34,437 nucleotides of DNA from Actinomycetes bacterium (GCA_023392635.1 JAEVYS010000086.1:1-34437), one strand, 5' to 3'. Numbered from the stretch's first letter, positions 15,952-25,146 are shown. Numbers and translations: made by a program. Notes: generated by a model from the letters alone, not told the origin.

Positions 15952-16986
15952 TTACGCTAAGAGCTCAAGGAGATCTGCACGAATCTGTGGCCACTCGAGC
16001 GCAAGGTCCACGGTGCAGACGCGAATTCGCAATCCCTGCATGGTGTACGACTCGCGCAGTGGCCGATCAACCTGTGGGTACAAGAGCATTCCTTCGAGCG
16101 TGCGCGTCGGGTCTCGCGGCGTGTTCATGAGATACGCGAGCATCTGGTAGAGGTGCGCCGAACGAAACGTCTCCGAATCGTAGTACTGCGAAAAAGTCTG
16201 CGAGTAGTATTTAGTATCGATGATTAGCTTGGTTCCTGGCAGCGTGATCGATACGTCTGTGCGCATCTGCGGCAGTCTGGAAAGCGAAGGGTCCGTTTCG
16301 CTCGTAGCCTGCCAGGCAATCCTGTCTTCCTTCACGACGAGGTCCGGGCGCTCAAGACGATAGAAGTTGAAAACAAAGTCCTCGAATACCCGGGCCATCG
16401 CGCGTTCGTCGCGCTGAAAGTCGCGGAATTTTTGGGAGCCCGGTTTTTCATCGGCCAGCCAGGCATTCCGGACAAACGCACAAAGGTTCAGCAGGAAGCG
16501 GTAGAAGCGGTTGTTGCCATTAAGCTGAATAGTCCTGAACGACCGCGACGAGATCGGAACGACACTGATCCCGCCCAGTTGCCGATCAAGCTGATTGAGC
16601 TGATGCCTTAAATCAGCATCGAGCTTCGGCTCGGCAGCAAGCCAGCGCAACGTAGATTTCAAGATTCGGTTGGCTTGGGTGTCGACGGCGAGTTCATCGA
16701 AGAAACAGGTCGCACGTCCGTGCGCGAGCTGCAGACGTCGCGCGGATCCGACGATATCGACTCTTCCTCGAATGCCCGACAGATCGTCGCACACCTCCAG
16801 ATATGCGCGCTCTAGGCCACGGCGTATGAGGTGTTTCAAGCCATTGATCAATACATATGCAAACAGGTCGTAGACTTCATTCGATTGCAGTCTGCCGACA
16901 TCGACGACTTCTCCTTCTGGCAGGTGGTCCCAGGCGTAGCAAAGCAAGTAGTAGAGATTGCGTATCGGAATAGGCTGCGCGCTCAT
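15952..16986 (-). CDS. mcrC: McrC-like subunit of 5-methylcytosine restriction system
   Basis: This 344-aa protein is the nuclease partner of McrB. The N-terminus (IPIRNLYYLLCYAWDHL) is the McrC family hallmark, and the C-terminal PD-(D/E)xK site is visible as MRTDVSI (Asp244) followed by LIIDTKYY (Asp257, Lys259). GIRGRVDI (about 71-78) is also a family motif. McrBC cuts DNA carrying modified cytosines, using GTP hydrolysis by McrB for translocation. It starts just 6 bp after the mcrB stop (ATG 16986; a GTG at 16989 is also possible), so the two are co-transcribed. Length is normal and no defect is seen. Confidence 0.93.
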   Translation of the reverse strand: MSAQPIPIRNLYYLLCYAWDHLPEGEVVDVGRLQSNEVYDLFAYVLINGLKHLIRRGLERAYLEVCDDLSGIRGRVDIVGSARRLQLAHGRATCFFDELAVDTQANRILKSTLRWLAAEPKLDADLRHQLNQLDRQLGGISVVPISSRSFRTIQLNGNNRFYRFLLNLCAFVRNAWLADEKPGSQKFRDFQRDERAMARVFEDFVFNFYRLERPDLVVKEDRIAWQATSETDPSLSRLPQMRTDVSITLPGTKLIIDTKYYSQTFSQYYDSETFRSAHLYQMLAYLMNTPRDPTRTLEGMLLYPQVDRPLRESYTMQGLRIRVCTVDLALEWPQIRADLLELLA

Positions 16987-16992
16987 CACGCA

Positions 16993-18732
16993 TCACATCA
17001 GCAACTTTGCGAGCCAGTCAGAGGCGCGTTTTGGGACGTCGAACCAGTATTCGCGAAGAAGTGGCGCGACCTCCTCTTTCACCACCTTGCGGTACCACGC
17101 CTCGTCTAGTGCACCTCCATTTGGAGAGAAGTAGCTGTGGCCTATACAAAATCCCGGACCGAGATTCGAGGTGTCTTCGGCAATCTCCTGGTTCAGTGCA
17201 TTCATACGGCTGCAAATCTTGTTCAGCATCTCTGCAGACGCTCCATTCTCCGCCAGGCTCGACCTGAATGCGTCCGAGCCGTAGGCAGGGGACAAGTCAA
17301 TGAATGCGAATCGTCGTCGCAATGCGTAGTCGACCATGGCCAACGATCTGTCGGCGGTATTCATGAGGCCGAGCAGGTACAAGTTGGCAGGAACGTAAAA
17401 TCGCTCGTCCGAATCGCGCGAATACGCCAGCGGCATCGCCCACTCCGGCCCGCGCTTGTCCGCCTCGATCAGCATCATGAGCTCACCGAGCACCTTGCTC
17501 AGGTTGCCTCGATTGATCTCATCGATGATGAATACATAGGGCCGGGTGCCGTCACGTCGAGCGCGGGTAGCAAAGCGGTGAAATGTTCCATCCCGCAACT
17601 CGAAGCCCGAGCCGGTGGGTCGATATCCCTGGATGAAGTCTTCGTACGAATATGCCTGGTGAAACTGCACCAGCTCGACGCGATCTGGTGCCCTCTCTCC
17701 CATCAGGCAGTAGGCGAGCCTGCGGGCGACAAAGGATTTACCGACACCCGGAGGTCCCTGGAGGATCGCATTTTTTCTGCGTAGAAGCGCGTCGATCGCC
17801 TCTTCCAAGTCGAAGCGAGAAAGAAAGAGATCTCTCAGTGCCTCGTCGATCCCATAAGGTTCATTCGGTGTGCTCATCGATGGCTCTGCAATGGTGCGAG
17901 ATGCCGCTTCGGGCGGAAGATCTTCGGTTCCAGTCCAAAGTCGTCGCAGGATCTCCGCGGACGCTGGTTTTATCTCGATTCCCGACTGCTGCGGCGTCCA
18001 ACGCTGCGTTTCGCCATCAAGCTCGCGAAGTCGTTCGATCCCGATCGCATCACCGCCATCCGGATCGCGCAGCTCGTCGAACTCCACGTCGATGTACTGC
18101 GCCGTTGCGCCCTGCTCGCCTTGCGATTCGCTCCAGTGCGGGCCGTCGTAGGGAGCTCGCACGACTCTACCGTGCCCCATGATTACGCGCGGCGCGTCCC
18201 CGATTTTCGCAAGCCACACGACATCGCCTACTTTTGCATTCGAGTTGGCGCAAGTCCATCGACGTGAAACTATTTCTCCCTTGGCAGAGTTCTCGATATC
18301 TCGAGGAAGTTCAATCCAGGGCCACTTATCACGATTCCAGGTGAGCAGCCAAGGCCGCGTGTTGGCGGTGTCACCTTTCAATGCCTCACGTCGCTTCTGG
18401 AATTCAACAAACTCTGGGTATCGCCTTAGATAGGCGATATCGATTCTCTCTGGTCCCTCAGCAATGACCTGCTTGCCGCGCGCGGTGATGCGATAACAGC
18501 CGCGAGACACACGCTCGAGAAGTCCTGCACTTCGAAAATAGACGGCGCACCAGGAGACCCGATTGGCAAGGCGCGTCTGATTGCCGTTGGCCACCAACTC
18601 CGCACGATCAGCGTCGGTGAGCTTGAGACTTCCCGCGACGGTGTCTCGTACTTGTGATGTTTTGTGTTCAGCACCATCGGCAAAGGCCTTGAGCACATGG
18701 ATCATCATCGACTGGAAATCGGGGACTGCCAT
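16993..18732 (-). CDS. mcrB: McrB-like GTPase with Mrr-N-type winged helix and EVE-like domain
   Basis: This 579-aa protein has three parts. Residues 1-90 (VPDFQSMMIHVLKAFADG.EH....VRDTVA...LT..DRAEL...GNQTRLANRVSWCAVYFRSAGLLERVSRGCYRITARG) match the winged-helix domain that precedes Mrr nucleases. Residues about 126-265 look like an EVE-type modified-base reader (WLLTWNRDKWPW at the start, VGDVVWLAKIG...VIMGHGRV). The rest is the McrB AAA+ GTPase: Walker A GPPGVGKS (326-333), Walker B FIIDEINRG, and MNTADRS (457-463) with LRRRFAF. It should recognise modified DNA and drive McrC. The ATG at 18732 has GAGG upstream. Domain names for parts one and two are from pattern memory. Confidence 0.9.
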   Translation of the reverse strand: MAVPDFQSMMIHVLKAFADGAEHKTSQVRDTVAGSLKLTDADRAELVANGNQTRLANRVSWCAVYFRSAGLLERVSRGCYRITARGKQVIAEGPERIDIAYLRRYPEFVEFQKRREALKGDTANTRPWLLTWNRDKWPWIELPRDIENSAKGEIVSRRWTCANSNAKVGDVVWLAKIGDAPRVIMGHGRVVRAPYDGPHWSESQGEQGATAQYIDVEFDELRDPDGGDAIGIERLRELDGETQRWTPQQSGIEIKPASAEILRRLWTGTEDLPPEAASRTIAEPSMSTPNEPYGIDEALRDLFLSRFDLEEAIDALLRRKNAILQGPPGVGKSFVARRLAYCLMGERAPDRVELVQFHQAYSYEDFIQGYRPTGSGFELRDGTFHRFATRARRDGTRPYVFIIDEINRGNLSKVLGELMMLIEADKRGPEWAMPLAYSRDSDERFYVPANLYLLGLMNTADRSLAMVDYALRRRFAFIDLSPAYGSDAFRSSLAENGASAEMLNKICSRMNALNQEIAEDTSNLGPGFCIGHSYFSPNGGALDEAWYRKVVKEEVAPLLREYWFDVPKRASDWLAKLLM

Positions 18733-18747
18733 GGATCCTCGGCACAC

Positions 18748-18921
18748 TAAGGTCGATGAAAGGGTTCGGGCGGCATTTCTAGGCCGAAACTGCCATACGC
18801 GACAATGGGCCTTTTGTACCCAGAGGTCCTCGATGGCTTTAGAAGGGCGCCAAATGATGGCTTGGCTTTAGATGTAGGGAATCTTCGAGTCCCGGCGGAT
18901 GTTCGAGGGGTCCGACGCCGG
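18748..18921. other. gap between the peptidoglycan-binding protein gene and mcrB
   Basis: I see no gene in these 174 bp. The mcrB promoter should be here, but no clear -35/-10 pair stood out by eye. Confidence 0.3.
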
Positions 18922-19626
18922 CTATTGCTCGCGAAGCATCTCCAACAACTCACTGGTCGCAAGTCCGTCGACTGCCACGCCGTGATCTCGTTGAAACTGC
19001 TCGATGGCATTCCGAGTTCGCTCGCCAAGTCGGCCGTCCGCGGAACCTGGGTTGTAACCGCGTGCAATCAGCTGCCTTTGGATTTCTTGCACCATGCGCG
19101 ACGGCGGGGATCCCGGTGGCGCGCGCACTTTGTCGATCGAAATGGATACCTGGTAGGGAACCATCATGGCGTACAGATCGTTGTCTCGGCGGGCTGCCGC
19201 ACTTAGCTCACGTTCCGCCCACGGCTCAAGTCCCTTTCGAACAAGCTCGAGAATCATGCCTTCGAGAAAATCATTGGATGCGTCGTTGCGCCTTACTTTT
19301 CGGATGATCTGAAGGTCGACCAGATCGGTCAGCGGATTCACATTCACGCTCGCGGAAAAATCCTGCGAATGTGCAGCGTCACTGTCTTCAATACTTCGAT
19401 TTAGACGCTCTTCGAGCTGATTTGCGACTATGAAGTGCCAACCAAGGACAATGAGCACGAGAATTGCCAGCAATGTCGGTAAATACCTTAGGCGCGATTT
19501 GGAAGGCTCGTCGACCCGGGTATAACGCTGATCTTGTGAGGAGCGATATTCCCGCGAGAAGTCTTCCAGGTCGCCGCCTGACAATCCAACGTTGGGCTCG
19601 TTCTTGATTTCGGGCAGGTCGCTCAT
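18922..19626 (-). CDS. membrane-anchored peptidoglycan-binding domain protein
   Basis: This 234-aa protein has a cytoplasmic N-terminus of about 50 charged residues, one transmembrane helix near 50-70 (LPTLLAILVLIVLGWHFIVA) and a long outer region ending in a PG_binding_1 domain at about 175-234: IQRQLIARGYNPGSADGRLGERTRNAIEQFQRDHGV..DG. It should sit in the inner membrane and touch the cell wall. The middle (about 80-165) is acidic and helical, and I do not recognise it. The ATG at 19626 was chosen over an in-frame TTG at 19638. It lies inside the restriction island, between the HNH gene and mcrB; whether it takes part in defence is open. Confidence 0.75.
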   Translation of the reverse strand: MSDLPEIKNEPNVGLSGGDLEDFSREYRSSQDQRYTRVDEPSKSRLRYLPTLLAILVLIVLGWHFIVANQLEERLNRSIEDSDAAHSQDFSASVNVNPLTDLVDLQIIRKVRRNDASNDFLEGMILELVRKGLEPWAERELSAAARRDNDLYAMMVPYQVSISIDKVRAPPGSPPSRMVQEIQRQLIARGYNPGSADGRLGERTRNAIEQFQRDHGVAVDGLATSELLEMLREQ

Positions 19627-19657
19627 AACTGCTGACAATCGCCTGCGCGAGCACGCG

Positions 19658-20589
19658 TCATCGCCTTCTCGACATTCGCAGGACGTTCTCGCGATGGTAC
19701 TCGAGAAAAACCCTCTGGCCTTCTGAGAACGTCCCGACGTTTACCTTATCCTCCGGATCTATACCCATTCTTGCCAACGAAGCCCGATCCGCCACGGGCG
19801 AGACGATCAAGTTGCCCTTGTCCTCGAAGGAAATGAACCCTTTGTCGAACAGATGATCAATCGTCGGCGTCAGCAGCAAGCCGTTCTCGCCATCGAGCCG
19901 CTCTTCGTTCGTGCTGTCGCGCCAGGGCTTGGTGTGGCTCGCGACCAGGTGCTCCAGCCGCTCCACCCCCGTCACACGACAGGCGCGCTCGACGCCCTGC
20001 ACATTGGCGCGAAACTTCCCCTGCCCCACGCGCGCCAGGATAATGGCTTCGCGTTGGGTGTCGGAGATCTTCGTGTCTTCGCGGATATCATGTTCGACGC
20101 GCTCCTCCCATCGCTCGAGGTCCGGCTCGCGCGATGGGCTTAGCTGCTCCGCGCGATCAACCTCCTCGCGACGTCCTTCACCTGATTCGCTTCGCCACCG
20201 ATGAGACGGAACAGCGCCGCCGCGAATGACCCGCCGACTTCGGCCAGGTACACGCTCTGCAGGCCATCGCCATTGCCGCGCAGCGGCGAGTACTTCTGCG
20301 GCAGCAGGCCGCGCAGCTCGCCGATGTGGCTCTTGGGGTGGATGCGGTTCGTCAGCTCGCGAAAGCTCACGTCGATCTTCCAGCCGATTGCCTCCCAGTA
20401 GCTGCCGGCCGTGCCGAACTCCGTCGGCTTGGGGCTCTCGTAGCAATAGGAGCGCGCGATGCCGAGCGCGGCGATGCGCGTGTCGCGGAAGGAGAAGATG
20501 ATGTCGCCCGGCGAGATCTCGCGCATGGACTCGGTCAACCCGACCTCGACTGCAAGATACTGCATGCAAGCACGCCAATCTAAGACCAA
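19658..20589 (-). pseudogene. frameshifted EVE-like / HNH endonuclease
   Basis: Two frames are needed to read this gene. The frame from 20589 to 20140 gives ESMREISPGDIIFSFRDTRIAALGIARSYCYE... GLQSVYLAEV, an EVE-like or related N-domain of a known HNH endonuclease family, and ends in RLIARSS-stop. The frame that ends at 19658 continues with the HNH part: REAIILARVGQGKFRANV, VASHTKPWRDSTNEERLDGENGLLLTPTIDHLFDKGFISF (the HNH core). The shift lies near 20140-20160. The start of the N-domain also seems shortened: about 20 residues usual before the ESMRE segment are missing. I call it a pseudogene; a sequencing error or programmed shift is possible but does not explain the missing residues. Confidence 0.72.
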
Positions 20590-20631
20590 CTCTCATGGAG
20601 CGCCGGTATTCCCTGGGACCAACTGACTTCG

Positions 20632-21384
20632 TCAACGTTGAAGAAGACCTGCCACTTGAAAGCAGTCAAACACGATTCGGTCGAGGTCCGACTGCGGTAG
20701 GCCCCCAAGGTCATAGACTTCATTGCGAAGTCTAAATAGCTTGGTCGCACGTCTCATGACGGACTCCATTCCTTGCTTCGTTGTTGCCGCGGCCTTGGCG
20801 TAGCCTTCGGCAAGCGATTTGGCTAAAACGGGCTGACCGAAAATCCCTGGTCGCTCAAAAATCTGTACGGCTGCGTCCTCCTTCAGCACCTCCACCAAGC
20901 CCCAACGTTGCGGATGCTCACTGCCGCGATCCAAGATCACTCCTCTTAGCCAAAGGCGCTGGATTGCATTGCGGACACCGCCGCGGAATCGTTCCGCTGC
21001 GCGATCTGGAAATCTCCACTCAACAACGTCGGGCACGACGACAGTCGCGACATATGCCCACATGTCATCGCGCAGACCTTCACCAGTCGAAAACTCAGGC
21101 AGCGGCCCTAGATAGATAGTGGCAATTCGATCGAAACGAGCGTGCGCGACTGAACTTTTGTCATTCGGAAATCCGGCCTCGTGCGCGAGTCCTCGCAGCT
21201 TCTCGCCGATCTCAACGACTGCGTTTGCGTCTCGGACGCCGCCCGTCGCAGCAAATGAAAGCATTGAAGCTCGTTGAGCTACGACAGCTCGACTCGCTGG
21301 AGGCGATAAACCTCCGCCCGCGACACTGTCCAATACAAAGGACACGCCTTGCACACTGAGCCTCTGAAGTAGCTTGACGCTCAT
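20632..21384 (-). CDS. last gene of the Z1/MutL-like operon, unknown 250-aa protein
   Basis: I do not recognise this protein with certainty. The sequence is mostly helical, with a region rich in Trp and Arg (DMWAYVATVVVPDVVEWRFPDRAAERFRGGVRNAIQRLWLRGVIL, about residues 109-153) that vaguely recalls DUF6339-type proteins seen in defence islands. No nuclease or ATPase motif is visible. It starts at an ATG that overlaps the stop of the 303-aa gene (ATGA), so it is translationally coupled to the MutL-like ATPase operon and very probably acts in the same system. The frameshifted HNH gene follows 43 bp downstream. Confidence 0.8.
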   Translation of the reverse strand: MSVKLLQRLSVQGVSFVLDSVAGGGLSPPASRAVVAQRASMLSFAATGGVRDANAVVEIGEKLRGLAHEAGFPNDKSSVAHARFDRIATIYLGPLPEFSTGEGLRDDMWAYVATVVVPDVVEWRFPDRAAERFRGGVRNAIQRLWLRGVILDRGSEHPQRWGLVEVLKEDAAVQIFERPGIFGQPVLAKSLAEGYAKAAATTKQGMESVMRRATKLFRLRNEVYDLGGLPQSDLDRIVFDCFQVAGLLQR

Positions 21385-22292
21385 ACTTCAGCCTGCAACT
21401 CCGCCATTCCGAGAATGGATGCTCTGAACTTTCCGGGAAATCGCTCTTTCATGGCACGGATGCTTGAGAATTCCTCTCCGGGAAAAGCAGTAGATAGCCA
21501 CAGCTTGACTTGAGCTCCGACTGAGCCCTCTTCGCACTGAGAGAGCAGTTCCTCACCATCAGAAAGGTCCAAGACGCTCGCCGTCATTTGAGAGATCACA
21601 TCGGCCAGAATTGCTTGCAGCGTCGATATGTCTCCTGCCTTGAAACGACCGAAGACTTCCTCACGGTCTATGTTCAGATAGAGCCGAACCCTCTCGGCGA
21701 AGTCTCCTTGAAGTCCGACTGGCTCCCAATGTAGGTACCATGGGGCTAGTGCCATCGGCGTACCCTTGAAGGCTTTTGAAAAGCTTGCCGCTTCGATGGG
21801 GAAACGAGATGCACCGCCGTCTTCAATCAATATGTCGTGAGAGGTTTGCCACAGCCTCGAGCCGGGGATTCTGGGAGACAACTTCCCGGGTGCATCGGGC
21901 GGCCGGTCCAGTTGAACTATCAGCGCCAGTCGGAGCTGCCCCGACAGCCGCGCGGCTTGAACCACGCCCCCGAGGCGCACCGCTGTACTTCCGTCGGACA
22001 GTACTTTTTCGTCGATCCGCTCCAGCGTTCTCGGCAATCTTCCCGTGCCTGTTCCCGCGAGCAGTACAACCCGAAGCCGCAACTGACTTGGGGACACTTG
22101 AAGACACTTGCTCGCAGCGGCCCAGTCCAACACCAAGCCCGCCCCGATTTCGAGATTTCTCGCGTAATCCCAGTTCTCCAGGATTTCGCCGGCGGGGTTG
22201 AGCGCCTGACCAACATCGCCAACCTCCCATCCGGAAAACCCAACAAGGTCGTCGGGTAGGGTCAGAAAAGGGTAAGCCGCGGCGACACTCAC
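21381..22292 (-). CDS. unknown 303-aa protein of the Z1/MutL-like operon
   Basis: No family could be named. The protein has beta-rich stretches (LRLRVVLLAGTGTGRLPRTLERI, TAVRLGGVVQAARLSGQLRLALIVQLDR) in residues about 70-135 and a helical C-terminal half with a segment ILADVISQMTASVLDLSDGEELL. There is no visible catalytic motif, signal peptide or membrane helix. It starts with GTG in a GTGA overlap with the MutL-like gene and its stop overlaps the next start (ATGA), so it is locked between two operon members. It could be a target-recognition or scaffold subunit; that is inference from context only. Confidence 0.8.
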   Translation of the reverse strand: MSVAAAYPFLTLPDDLVGFSGWEVGDVGQALNPAGEILENWDYARNLEIGAGLVLDWAAASKCLQVSPSQLRLRVVLLAGTGTGRLPRTLERIDEKVLSDGSTAVRLGGVVQAARLSGQLRLALIVQLDRPPDAPGKLSPRIPGSRLWQTSHDILIEDGGASRFPIEAASFSKAFKGTPMALAPWYLHWEPVGLQGDFAERVRLYLNIDREEVFGRFKAGDISTLQAILADVISQMTASVLDLSDGEELLSQCEEGSVGAQVKLWLSTAFPGEEFSSIRAMKERFPGKFRASILGMAELQAEV

Positions 22293-24151
22293 AAGGATTC
22301 GCCCTCTTTGAGAGACAGCCGAATTCCAATGGCGGCGCCCTCAACTATCTGAACGAGAACTTCTAAAGTTCCGCCCTCTCGACCGACTTGTATTGAATTT
22401 CCTCCTGGAGTGGATTTGCGCCCATTCAAAGTCAGCTCGACTACGCGCAGCTTCATGCTCTCTGGAAGGTCCTCTGTATCAGCATTTCCACCGTCAATGA
22501 CGAACGTCGGCTCGGCGACAATGCGGAGATTCTTATTTGCTGCGTCGTTGCGAACATCCGCCGTGAAGACCGCAACCACTTCGCCGCTTTCGAGTACACG
22601 TAAGCCTTCAGAGCGCGGCCGAGAGAGCTCCAGTGAACGGCGGCCCCCACCATTTCCACTATGGCCACCACGTGGAGGTCGAGTTTTTCCAGGTCCGGCT
22701 GCGCCCGTGTGACCTAAGAGCGCACCCATCTTTGATGCCGTGGATGCCAACGAGGGGGCATGAGCAGTTGTCCCGGTTCCAGGTAGCGCGCCGGGACTGA
22801 CGTAAGTCTTCGCGATGTCGTTTATTCGCGCGAGGCCGACCTTGACGATTGTTTTTGCCTGACCTTTGGGAAGGTTGTCAGGCACCCAGTCATCGTGCGC
22901 AGGCGGTTCAGAATCGGCAAATGCGGCTTCGATGTCTTCATCATCGGAACATACAAAGACACCTGCCCACTCGAGCCGCGAGTCAGCAAAAGCCATCCCC
23001 TCGAGATACTTCACCACCAACTGCACCGGTCTCATCAGGGCAATGTGGCTAGAGTGTTTTGGTATTGAGGAGTTCTCTGCCTGGGCCGGGCCGACGCGTT
23101 CCGCTCGAACCCCCTTTCGAATCATCAAACGCCCGAGATGCTTGCTCGGCCTCTGGCAGATGATGGGAATACATTCAGGACTGTTCGAGCGATGCGCGGC
23201 CATCGCTTCCGCAAAAAGATCTAAGGGAGGGAAATCTTCCGGATGTGGCACCGGCACCTTCTTTCCCTCGAACTCGATTTCGACCTTGATACGCTGATGA
23301 TGAGGGGTACTGGCGGTCATTCGCGGCCAAAAATTCCACAGGACGGTTTCCAAAATCTCGTCGACTGCAGCTTGATGTCCATCTGGATCGATGAACGGAT
23401 CAACGACGAGGATAGAGGTGCCTGTTTCGTCTCCTTCCCTGATCGGTAATCCGATTCGAGAAGCAATATCTCGCGCCAACCTCCCTGTGGCCGGCTCAAT
23501 AGATTCTTCCTTGTCGAGAACGCCCCACCAATGTCTACCGGTGAATCTCCGGCGCTTTCCACGACCAATAGTCGCGTCGTAGGCAGAGCCCAAGTGACAT
23601 CCCATCAGTCGTCGATCGAACTTTGCGCCGTTGGCAGAGAGGCTGTCGGCAAAGATCGTGGCGCAAGTGCTCATCGCATATAACGAACTCTTGCCGTATC
23701 CATATGTACCGCCGCCCTGATGTGTATCCCGACCGGCGCCGACATTCCTGAAGAAATTTACGAAGTTCAGTGAGGTTTTTGCGTCATGCGCTGCGTCTGC
23801 CCCGGTCGGACCCGATAGGCCTTCAGTGTTGAAGTCGCAAATCTCCAAGACCGAAACCTTCTCTTTAGAGATCGAAGCCTGAATATCGCTTCTTGTTGCG
23901 TCACCGGCGGGCAACTGCTCTAGCATCGTCTCGCGCAACACCTCAAATTGAGGATCAGTCAGCGTGCGAAGCCTGATGAGAATTCTCGGCCCTTTCCTGC
24001 CGGAACCAGCATCTAACACGTTCTGAATTCCTTCCCGCACAAATGTCTGAAGGAGATCAAGCGTAGGACGACCGAGAAGGCGCTTAAATCCCTCGGCAGC
24101 CATATTGCCTGTTTTTGCAAAAGGTTCGCTGAATAATTCAAGGGAGCTCAT
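22289..24151 (-). CDS. MutL/MORC-like GHKL ATPase of a predicted restriction system
   Basis: This 620-aa protein carries the GHKL (gyrase, Hsp90, histidine kinase, MutL) ATP-binding motifs: REGIQNVLDA (catalytic Glu40, Mg-binding Asn44, Asp47), CDFNTEGLSGP (Asp106, Gly111) and GGGTYGYGK (146-154). About residues 165-330 should be the S5-like transducer. The C-terminal part (about 440-620) includes a Gly-rich linker and a beta-rich domain with no family I can name. Such MutL/MORC-like ATPases occur next to Z1, DUF4420 and DNA methyltransferase genes in predicted restriction systems, where they probably act as ATP-driven DNA clamps. The ATG overlaps the DUF4420 stop (ATGA). Confidence 0.88.
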   Translation of the reverse strand: MSSLELFSEPFAKTGNMAAEGFKRLLGRPTLDLLQTFVREGIQNVLDAGSGRKGPRILIRLRTLTDPQFEVLRETMLEQLPAGDATRSDIQASISKEKVSVLEICDFNTEGLSGPTGADAAHDAKTSLNFVNFFRNVGAGRDTHQGGGTYGYGKSSLYAMSTCATIFADSLSANGAKFDRRLMGCHLGSAYDATIGRGKRRRFTGRHWWGVLDKEESIEPATGRLARDIASRIGLPIREGDETGTSILVVDPFIDPDGHQAAVDEILETVLWNFWPRMTASTPHHQRIKVEIEFEGKKVPVPHPEDFPPLDLFAEAMAAHRSNSPECIPIICQRPSKHLGRLMIRKGVRAERVGPAQAENSSIPKHSSHIALMRPVQLVVKYLEGMAFADSRLEWAGVFVCSDDEDIEAAFADSEPPAHDDWVPDNLPKGQAKTIVKVGLARINDIAKTYVSPGALPGTGTTAHAPSLASTASKMGALLGHTGAAGPGKTRPPRGGHSGNGGGRRSLELSRPRSEGLRVLESGEVVAVFTADVRNDAANKNLRIVAEPTFVIDGGNADTEDLPESMKLRVVELTLNGRKSTPGGNSIQVGREGGTLEVLVQIVEGAAIGIRLSLKEGESL

Positions 24152-25146
24152 TCAAAAAACCTTTTGTATGCGAGCTCTGCTTCCGCATTGGAAAGCAAAA
24201 ACCCAGCAGCAGCCTGAAGGTCTAGCGAATACTTAACTCGACTGATTCCGTTTGGAAGGGTATTCCCTTCGAAAGCTCTGCTTGTGATTCTCGGAAACCC
24301 TTCCGTGACGCGATAAGTAGAGACATGCTCTAAATTGAAATTCAGCCTGTTCCATTCAGCGGATTTTGGATCTGTGCATTTCGTTTGCGACAGACCCTGC
24401 TCAAGAGCTTTCCTATCTACGCCCATTGACAAAAGCGCAGTGTGCAATTGGCCAACTGAAAGCGCTCCTTTATCAGATCTCTCGAGACGCACGTGCACAA
24501 GTGAAAGAGTTCCGCCAAGAGGTTCAGTGAGTTGATCTACGCTGCTTATCGAAACAAGAGACGCGTCCGCGCGAGAGGAGGCCTTCACCTCAAAGGCGTT
24601 TAATCCGCGCCGAAAGTCGTGGCGTTCCTCGTAGGGGCCAACCCAAGACTGAACAGCGCTGACGTCAATTGCGCTCAACTGCCGCAACATGACCAGTTCG
24701 CCAACTAGGCCGTAAATAGCAGAGCCAGATACTTGTTCCGGCTCGGATTCGGACAACAATTCTCGAAATTCGAGAATTGTTCTCTCGATTGCTTCGCCTG
24801 GCGCAGCTCCACTTGCAACTCTATTGATTACCGCGAGTGCAAGCTCCGCGAAAACAGGATCGAGTGCTCGGTCGTTACAAAGAAGGTCAACGAACAATAC
24901 GTTTCGCCCATCCAGCACCAACCTGTTCAAGCCAATCTTCAGTTTTCCCGCCTCCCCGTTCAGAGGAAGTCTTGCATTTAAAGCGATTGGGACTAGGAGG
25001 CGAGGCTCAGATTCCGGTCCTAATGCAAAGCGCACTAGTCCATAGCCCGTACTTACCTCTGTGGGGAAACTCGGAATCTCAATTTTTCCGTCCCCCTTGC
25101 CGGCGATTCGCAGCCGGTGCCAGTTATCAATTGGAAGGTCACTCAT
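24148..25146 (-). CDS. DUF4420-type PD-(D/E)xK protein
   Basis: This 332-aa protein matches the PD-(D/E)xK motif family DUF4420. The nuclease core is readable: GLVGELVMLRQL (Glu150), then HDFRRGLNAFEVKASSR with Asp177, Glu186 and Lys188. It is the likely DNA-cutting subunit of the operon. The ATG at 25146 overlaps the end of the Z1 gene by 8 bp; the frame is open to 25200, but that start lies deep inside the Z1 coding region and adds only basic residues. Family members occur with Z1 helicase-like proteins and MutL/MORC-like ATPases. Confidence 0.85.
   Translation of the reverse strand: MSDLPIDNWHRLRIAGKGDGKIEIPSFPTEVSTGYGLVRFALGPESEPRLLVPIALNARLPLNGEAGKLKIGLNRLVLDGRNVLFVDLLCNDRALDPVFAELALAVINRVASGAAPGEAIERTILEFRELLSESEPEQVSGSAIYGLVGELVMLRQLSAIDVSAVQSWVGPYEERHDFRRGLNAFEVKASSRADASLVSISSVDQLTEPLGGTLSLVHVRLERSDKGALSVGQLHTALLSMGVDRKALEQGLSQTKCTDPKSAEWNRLNFNLEHVSTYRVTEGFPRITSRAFEGNTLPNGISRVKYSLDLQAAAGFLLSNAEAELAYKRFFE

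Noticed and set aside
20590..20635. Start of the HNH frame at 20635
   Set aside because: The first half of that frame is Arg-rich nonsense; the protein-like N-domain is in the other frame, which is why the gene is called a pseudogene.
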